Shown here in pieces: positions 7,523 to 10,886 of a DNA stretch of 10,886 bases. The number at the start of each line of letters is the position of its first letter. Within the stretch, counting starts at the first letter, position 1. The stretch lies in the NCBI GenBank assembly GCA_025352865.1, contig JANXSB010000474.1, forward strand, positions 1 through 10,886, given 5' to 3'. The translations under genes and the position numbers were made by a program. A model generated the notes under the pieces. The model had not been told where the DNA came from. It searched no databases and was given only the letters and a program-made list of their open reading frames with translations. The DNA is from Chthoniobacter sp. GTDB taxonomy: Bacteria; Verrucomicrobiota; Verrucomicrobiia; Chthoniobacterales; Chthoniobacteraceae.

Positions 7523-7859
7523 ACAACTCGCGCGCCTCTGCGCGCAATACGCCGCCGACAAAAAAGCCGAAGACATCATCGCCCTCGATCTGCGCGGCAT
7601 CTCGACCTTCACGGATTTTTTCGTCATCTGCACCGGCACGTCCGAACCGCATTTGAAAGCGATCGCCGGGGAGCTGCGCGACCGGCTCAAGACCGACCAC
7701 GGCATCACGCCGATGGCGATTGACGGCTACCCGACGAGCCAGTGGGTCGTCGCGGATTATTCCGACGTGATCGTTCACATTTTCCATGCGGAAAAGCGCC
7801 CGGTGTACGCGCTCGAAGATCTGTGGAGCGACGCGCCGCGGCTGAAGCTGGCGCTGTGA
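7512..7859 (+). CDS. rsfS: Ribosomal silencing factor RsfS, apparent ATC start
   Basis: RsfS binds ribosomal protein uL14 on the 50S subunit and blocks joining with 30S, lowering translation in starvation. The conserved core is present: DKKAEDIIALDLRG, then a TDFFVICTGTSEPH segment, IDGYPTSQWVVADYSDVIVH and the closing YALEDLWSDAPRL, which match the DUF143/Iojap family. From the ATC at 7512 the product is 115 residues and begins (M)KSEQLARLCAQYA, the length and offset expected for the family. No ATG, GTG or TTG occurs near that point. The next upstream candidate, TTG at 7425, would add 29 residues of unfamily-like sequence and overlap nadD by 98 nt. The ATC start overlaps the nadD stop by 11 nt and has AGGAA 7 nt upstream. 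Identity of the protein is secure; the exact start is inferred. Confidence 0.93.
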   Translation: MKSEQLARLCAQYAADKKAEDIIALDLRGISTFTDFFVICTGTSEPHLKAIAGELRDRLKTDHGITPMAIDGYPTSQWVVADYSDVIVHIFHAEKRPVYALEDLWSDAPRLKLAL

Positions 7860-8041
7860 ACTACGTTGTCGAAACGGAAATCCCGTGCCCGTGGTGCGGC
7901 GAGTATTTCCCGACCACGGTCGATACCTCGCAGGGCGGCTACACGACGATCGAGGACTGCGCCGTGTGCTGCCGGCCGATCGCGGTGACGATCGCGTGCG
8001 AGCCCGGAGATTTGCAGGACATGCAGGTGGAGCGCGGTTGA
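7856..8041 (+). CDS. CPXCG motif-containing cysteine-rich small protein
   Basis: This is a 61-residue protein of the cysteine-rich CPXCG family, whose function is not established. Two cysteine clusters, CPWCGEYF (about residues 11-18) and DCAVCCRPI (about 34-42), frame a short beta-rich segment with SQGGYTTIEDC. They suggest a zinc-ribbon-like metal site formed by CxxC and CxxC. A further cysteine lies in the ACEPGD segment. The GTG at 7856 was chosen because the family starts just before the V-E-x-x-I/V-x-CPxCG strand. It overlaps the rsfS stop as GTGA, implying translational coupling. The stop is 3 nt before cinA. In-frame codons upstream lie within rsfS and are not part of it. Confidence 0.88.
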   Translation: MNYVVETEIPCPWCGEYFPTTVDTSQGGYTTIEDCAVCCRPIAVTIACEPGDLQDMQVERG

Positions 8042-8044
8042 AAT

Positions 8045-9274
8045 ATGAATGTCGAAGTCATCAACACCGGCACCGAGCTGCTGCTCGGCAATGTGCTCAA
8101 TACGCACCTCAAGTTTCTTGCGGAGGCGCTGTTTCCGCTGGGTTTGCGAATCGGGCGGCAGGTCACGGTACCTGACGGGGACTTGATTCGCGAGGCGGTG
8201 GTGGAGGCGGCGGCGCGTGCGGAGATCGTGCTTATCACCGGCGGGCTGGGGCCGACGACGGATGACATCACGCGCGAGATCGTGGCGGAATGGCTCGGGC
8301 TGGAACTCGTGCATGACGAGGAAATCATGCGCGCGATTGAGGCGCGGTTTGCGCGGCGCGCGATGCAGATGAGCCCGCGCAACCGACGCCAGGCGCAGCG
8401 CCCGCGTGAGGCGGTGGTGCTGTGGAATCATCACGGGACGGCGCCGGGGTTGTACTTTCCGCCGGTGGCGATGGGCGGGCGGATGTCGCCGCACATTTTT
8501 CTACTGCCGGGGCCGCCGCGGGAATTGAAGCCGATGTTCAATGAGAGCGTGCTGCCGATTTTGCAAAAGCTGCTGCCGGAACGGCCGGCGTTTGCGCTGC
8601 GGAGCTATCGGATCGCGGGGATGGGCGAGTCGGGTGTGGAGGAGCTGGTGGGCGAGCCGCTGCTCGCGCTGGGGCTGGAGGTGGGTTATTGCGCGCGGCC
8701 CGGCGAAGTTGATCTGCGCTTGATCGGCGGGCCGGAGGAGCTGGCGCGGGCGGAGGAGATGGTGGTGAAAAAGCTCGGCGGGCACATCGTTTCGCGGGGA
8801 GGCGAAGAACTGGAGAAAGTGGTGGTCGATCTGCTCACAGCGCGCGGCGAGACGCTGGCGATTGCGGAGTCCTGCACGGGCGGGTTTGTCGCGCATCGCG
8901 TGACGAATGTGCCGGGCGCGTCGGCGGTTTTCATGCAGGGTTTTGTGACGTATGCGAACGAGGCGAAGACGCGGGCGCTCGGCGTGGATGCGGCTTTGAT
9001 CGAGGCGCACGGCGCGGTCAGCGCGGAAGTCGCGGCGGCGATGGCGGAGGGCGCGCGCGCGGCGGCGGGCGTGGATCACGCGCTGGCGACCACGGGCATC
9101 GCGGGGCCGGGCGGCGGGAGCGAGGCAAAGCCGGTGGGCACGGTGTTCATCGCGCTCGCGACGAAGCTCGGGCCGACGGTCGTGGAGCGGCACCGCTACC
9201 AGCACGAGCGCGAGACTTTCAAAAATCTGACCGCGCAGACTGCGCTCGATTTGCTCCGCCGCCGGCTGGTTTAG
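8045..9274 (+). CDS. cinA: CinA family protein (COG1058 domain plus nicotinamide-nucleotide amidase domain)
   Basis: This is a two-domain CinA of 409 residues, the usual length. The N-terminal molybdopterin-binding-like (COG1058) domain has TGTELLLGN (8-16), GGLGPTTDD (66-74) and LLPGPPRELKPMF; family members hydrolyse ADP-ribose and related pyrophosphates. The C-terminal domain (about 255-409) is of the PncC type, which deamidates NMN to NaMN. AESCTGG places the proposed catalytic serine at S276, and TGIAGPGGG begins at T350. Both domains look intact. The gene starts 3 nt after the CPXCG gene and ends the nadD-headed run. NaMN made here could be used directly by NadD, so a pyridine-nucleotide salvage role fits the context. 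The name comes from competence-induced A of Streptococcus pneumoniae; nothing here indicates a competence role. Confidence 0.96.
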   Translation: MNVEVINTGTELLLGNVLNTHLKFLAEALFPLGLRIGRQVTVPDGDLIREAVVEAAARAEIVLITGGLGPTTDDITREIVAEWLGLELVHDEEIMRAIEARFARRAMQMSPRNRRQAQRPREAVVLWNHHGTAPGLYFPPVAMGGRMSPHIFLLPGPPRELKPMFNESVLPILQKLLPERPAFALRSYRIAGMGESGVEELVGEPLLALGLEVGYCARPGEVDLRLIGGPEELARAEEMVVKKLGGHIVSRGGEELEKVVVDLLTARGETLAIAESCTGGFVAHRVTNVPGASAVFMQGFVTYANEAKTRALGVDAALIEAHGAVSAEVAAAMAEGARAAAGVDHALATTGIAGPGGGSEAKPVGTVFIALATKLGPTVVERHRYQHERETFKNLTAQTALDLLRRRLV

Positions 9275-9319
9275 CGAAGGCAGCCGCCAAAAAACCATTC
9301 CGTTAATTTGGCAGTTGCA

Positions 9320-9931
9320 CTACCCCTCGATGACGACCTTCGTCCCGACGCGCACTTTCGCATAGATGATCGGCGCGATGTCCGCAGGCAGGCGGATGCA
9401 GCCGTGCGAGGCGGCGTAGCCGGGGAGGATGCCGATGTGCATGCCGACGCCGGTTTGCGTGAGCCGACAGAACCATTTCATCGGCGCGCCCTCGTAGTGC
9501 GTGCCGCTCGGCGCGGAGTCGATCTTCGTGCTCACGCCGGCGCGGACGGTGCGCCCGCTGTGATCGACGAAGTTGCCATAGACGCTGGAGCGGTGGTTCG
9601 GGTCTTTTTCCAGCACGCTGAAACTGCCGTGCGGGGACTCGTGGCCGGCTTTGCCGGAGGAGATCGGCGAGTCGATGTAAATCTGGTCGCCGGTCATGAG
9701 ATAGACGCGCTGTTTGGGCAGCGAGATGACGACGTGCGAGTTGTCCTGATTGATGACGGATTCGAGGTCTTTGTTGATCTTCGGCCCCTGCTGCCGGCCG
9801 ATCATGTCGGAGGCTTTACGCATCGGGGCGTTGGGGTTGCGCGAGCCCCAGAACTGCGCGTCGGCCCGCTGCGCGAAGCCACCGAGGAGGAAGATGACCG
9901 TGAGAGTGGAGAGGAGGCGGACGCTTTTCAT
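9320..9931 (-). CDS. Secreted L,D-transpeptidase (YkuD domain)
   Basis: This is a 203-residue exported enzyme of the YkuD family, which makes L,D cross-links in peptidoglycan or attaches proteins to it, outside the cytoplasmic membrane. The ATG at 9931-9929 starts a signal peptide (MKSVRLLSTLTVIFLLGG..., cleavage near ADA|QF). The YkuD domain begins near residue 65 with SHVVISLPKQRVYL. The catalytic motif is complete: H165-x-G167, then S175-H-G-C-I-R-L181, with C178 as nucleophile. The domain ends VGTKVVIEG at the stop, as usual. The reading frame is open far upstream, but that part lacks any domain and runs against the next gene. It converges on cinA with 45 nt between and is divergent from the Ig-like protein gene. 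No Shine-Dalgarno sequence is visible. Confidence 0.95.
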   Translation of the reverse strand: MKSVRLLSTLTVIFLLGGFAQRADAQFWGSRNPNAPMRKASDMIGRQQGPKINKDLESVINQDNSHVVISLPKQRVYLMTGDQIYIDSPISSGKAGHESPHGSFSVLEKDPNHRSSVYGNFVDHSGRTVRAGVSTKIDSAPSGTHYEGAPMKWFCRLTQTGVGMHIGILPGYAASHGCIRLPADIAPIIYAKVRVGTKVVIEG

Positions 9932-10057
9932 GCTTCGGAAAAAGATGCTGCTACATACCGGGAGCGCGGGCGGGGCGGCAATCACATAATCGGCGCGGGG
10001 TGCGGGCCGTGCGTAAAGATTGGACGGGGCGCGGGGGGCTGCGGCACCTTTTGCGCC
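9932..10057. promoter_or_regulatory. Divergent intergenic region, weak minus-strand promoter candidate
   Basis: This 126-nt gap lies between two divergent genes for exported proteins. Reading the minus strand, a TTGCCG is followed 18 nt later by TATGTA, a loose -35/-10 pair (4/6 and 3/6 matches to the sigma-70 consensus) about 10 to 40 nt upstream of the L,D-transpeptidase ATG. The plus-strand side is very G-rich and no promoter could be recognised there. Confidence 0.22.
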
Positions 10058-10886
10058 GTGCAAAAATTTTCCCGCCGTTTCGCCCTGCTCGCCGCGCTTT
10101 GCGCCGCCGGGGCGCTGGTTTGTGCGCCGCCGCTCGCGTGCGCGGAGAAAAAAGAGCCGCCGCCCGAGGCTCCGCCGCCGGCGCAGCCGCTGGCGGTGAA
10201 GGTGGCGCGCGGGGAGACGGCGGAGATCGCGCTGCGCATTTACGGACGGAAAAACGAGCCGCTGAAATATGTCATCCGCACTCCGCCGAAGTCGGGAAAA
10301 CTGACCGAGCCGAAGGTGGTGGAGCGCGAGGTCAGCACGGTGATCTATACGCCGCCGGCGGACCTCGCGGTCGCGCGCGACCGTTTCACCTACGCGGTGC
10401 AAAACGGCGCGGGCGTGTCGGCGGCGGTGGAGGTGGTCATCACGATCGTCGATCAGCCGCCGCAACTGGCGCTGCCCGGCGCGCTCGATTTTGCGCCGAT
10501 GCTCGCGGGGGCGACGGCGGCGAAGACGCTGGAGATCACGAATCGCGGCGGCGGGCTCGCCGAGGGAAAGGCGGAGGTGGAGGCGCCGTGGAAAATCGAG
10601 GGCTCGGCGAATTACCGGCTGGGTGCGGGTGCGCGCGCGGTTTTCAAAATCATCTTCGCGCCGGAGAAGGGCGGCGTGTTTGAGAGCGCGGTGCGTTTCA
10701 GCTCGCAACTCGAAACCAGCGTGCGCGTGCGCGGCGAGGCGCTGGAGGCGATAGCCGCCATGCCCGCGAGCATCGTTTTGCAAAACGCGGCGGGCGATGC
10801 GGTGCGCGCGGGGGCGTTTGAGCTGACCAACCAGACGGACGAAGAGCACCGCGTGACGCTGAGCGGCGGGGCGCGGCTGCAGGTGC
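10058..10886 (+). CDS. Exported Ig-like / HYDIN-like beta-sandwich protein (3' end outside window)
   Basis: These are the first 276 residues of a protein that continues past the right edge. The GTG at 10058 begins a signal peptide (MQKFSRRFALLAAL..., cleavage near ACA|EK, residue 29). No lipobox is seen. A proline-rich linker (about 30-44) is followed by a cadherin/Ig-like domain (about 45-132) with the strands IYTPPAD and DRFTYAVQNG (D108 onward) and closing VVITIVD. Next comes a domain of the ASPM/SPD2/HYDIN 'choice-of-anchor' type (about 133-230), with LEITNRGGG and IIFAPEKGGVFES. A second such domain starts with MPASIVLQN. These folds act as structural or binding modules on the cell surface; the substrate is unknown. 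Neighbouring divergently, the L,D-transpeptidase also acts in the envelope. No Shine-Dalgarno sequence supports the GTG, but it gives the only good export signal. Confidence 0.82.
   Translation, partial: MQKFSRRFALLAALCAAGALVCAPPLACAEKKEPPPEAPPPAQPLAVKVARGETAEIALRIYGRKNEPLKYVIRTPPKSGKLTEPKVVEREVSTVIYTPPADLAVARDRFTYAVQNGAGVSAAVEVVITIVDQPPQLALPGALDFAPMLAGATAAKTLEITNRGGGLAEGKAEVEAPWKIEGSANYRLGAGARAVFKIIFAPEKGGVFESAVRFSSQLETSVRVRGEALEAIAAMPASIVLQNAAGDAVRAGAFELTNQTDEEHRVTLSGGARLQV

Noticed and set aside
9282..9312. Bidirectional terminator between cinA and the L,D-transpeptidase gene
   Set aside because: GCCAAA and TTTGGC can pair, but the stem is only 6 bp with a 19-nt loop and no proper T-run after it, so I do not call an intrinsic terminator in this 45-nt convergent gap.
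9932..10849. N-terminal extension of the L,D-transpeptidase to a 509-residue protein
   Set aside because: The added part is Arg-rich and antisense to the Ig-like gene; a normal signal peptide starts at the ATG at 9931.

Overview
The window is high-GC bacterial DNA packed with genes on both strands, with no stretch over 300 bases lacking a gene. I read nine protein genes, two of them cut by the window edges. Several traits point to Verrucomicrobiota, probably an Opitutus- or Chthoniobacter-like lineage: a sensor kinase with OB-like extracytoplasmic repeats, a large secreted protein ending in a D-x-D-G-D-G...N-x-x-E-Y module with a terminal RLHITRP-type strand, and a secreted L,D-transpeptidase with a SHGCIRLP signature. 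The lineage is an inference from family resemblance. No tRNA, rRNA, CRISPR array, insertion sequence or phage gene was seen.

Left block (1-3257, minus strand): a two-component pair. A membrane sensor histidine kinase comes first in transcription, followed 19 nt later by a response regulator that runs off the left edge.

Middle block (3375-6858, plus strand): transcribed divergently from the kinase across a 117-nt gap that contains a short palindrome and a direct repeat. It holds a 1002-residue exported protein (TolB/PD40-like N-terminus related to 'HzsA-related' proteins, one CxxCH haem c motif, a Calx-beta domain, and a verrucomicrobial C-terminal module). A 151-residue secreted protein of unknown function follows 19 nt later. 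The divergent kinase pair may regulate this block, but that is only a positional inference.

Housekeeping block (6944-9274, plus strand): nadD, rsfS, a CPXCG zinc-ribbon-like small protein and cinA, in overlapping or nearly touching order. It joins NAD synthesis and pyridine-nucleotide salvage (NadD, and the PncC-type domain of CinA) to ribosome silencing (RsfS). The rsfS reading frame has no ATG, GTG or TTG at the expected place. The best start is an ATC codon at 7512 with an AGGAA element 7 nt upstream, although most genes in this window lack a clear Shine-Dalgarno sequence.

Right block (9320-10886): a minus-strand secreted L,D-transpeptidase converges on cinA. It is divergent from a plus-strand exported protein built of Ig-like and ASPM/HYDIN-like beta-sandwich domains, cut by the right edge.

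The parts most worth checking are the rsfS start, the hairpin lying directly over the nadD translation start, and the unstudied exported haem protein with its small partner and neighbouring kinase.
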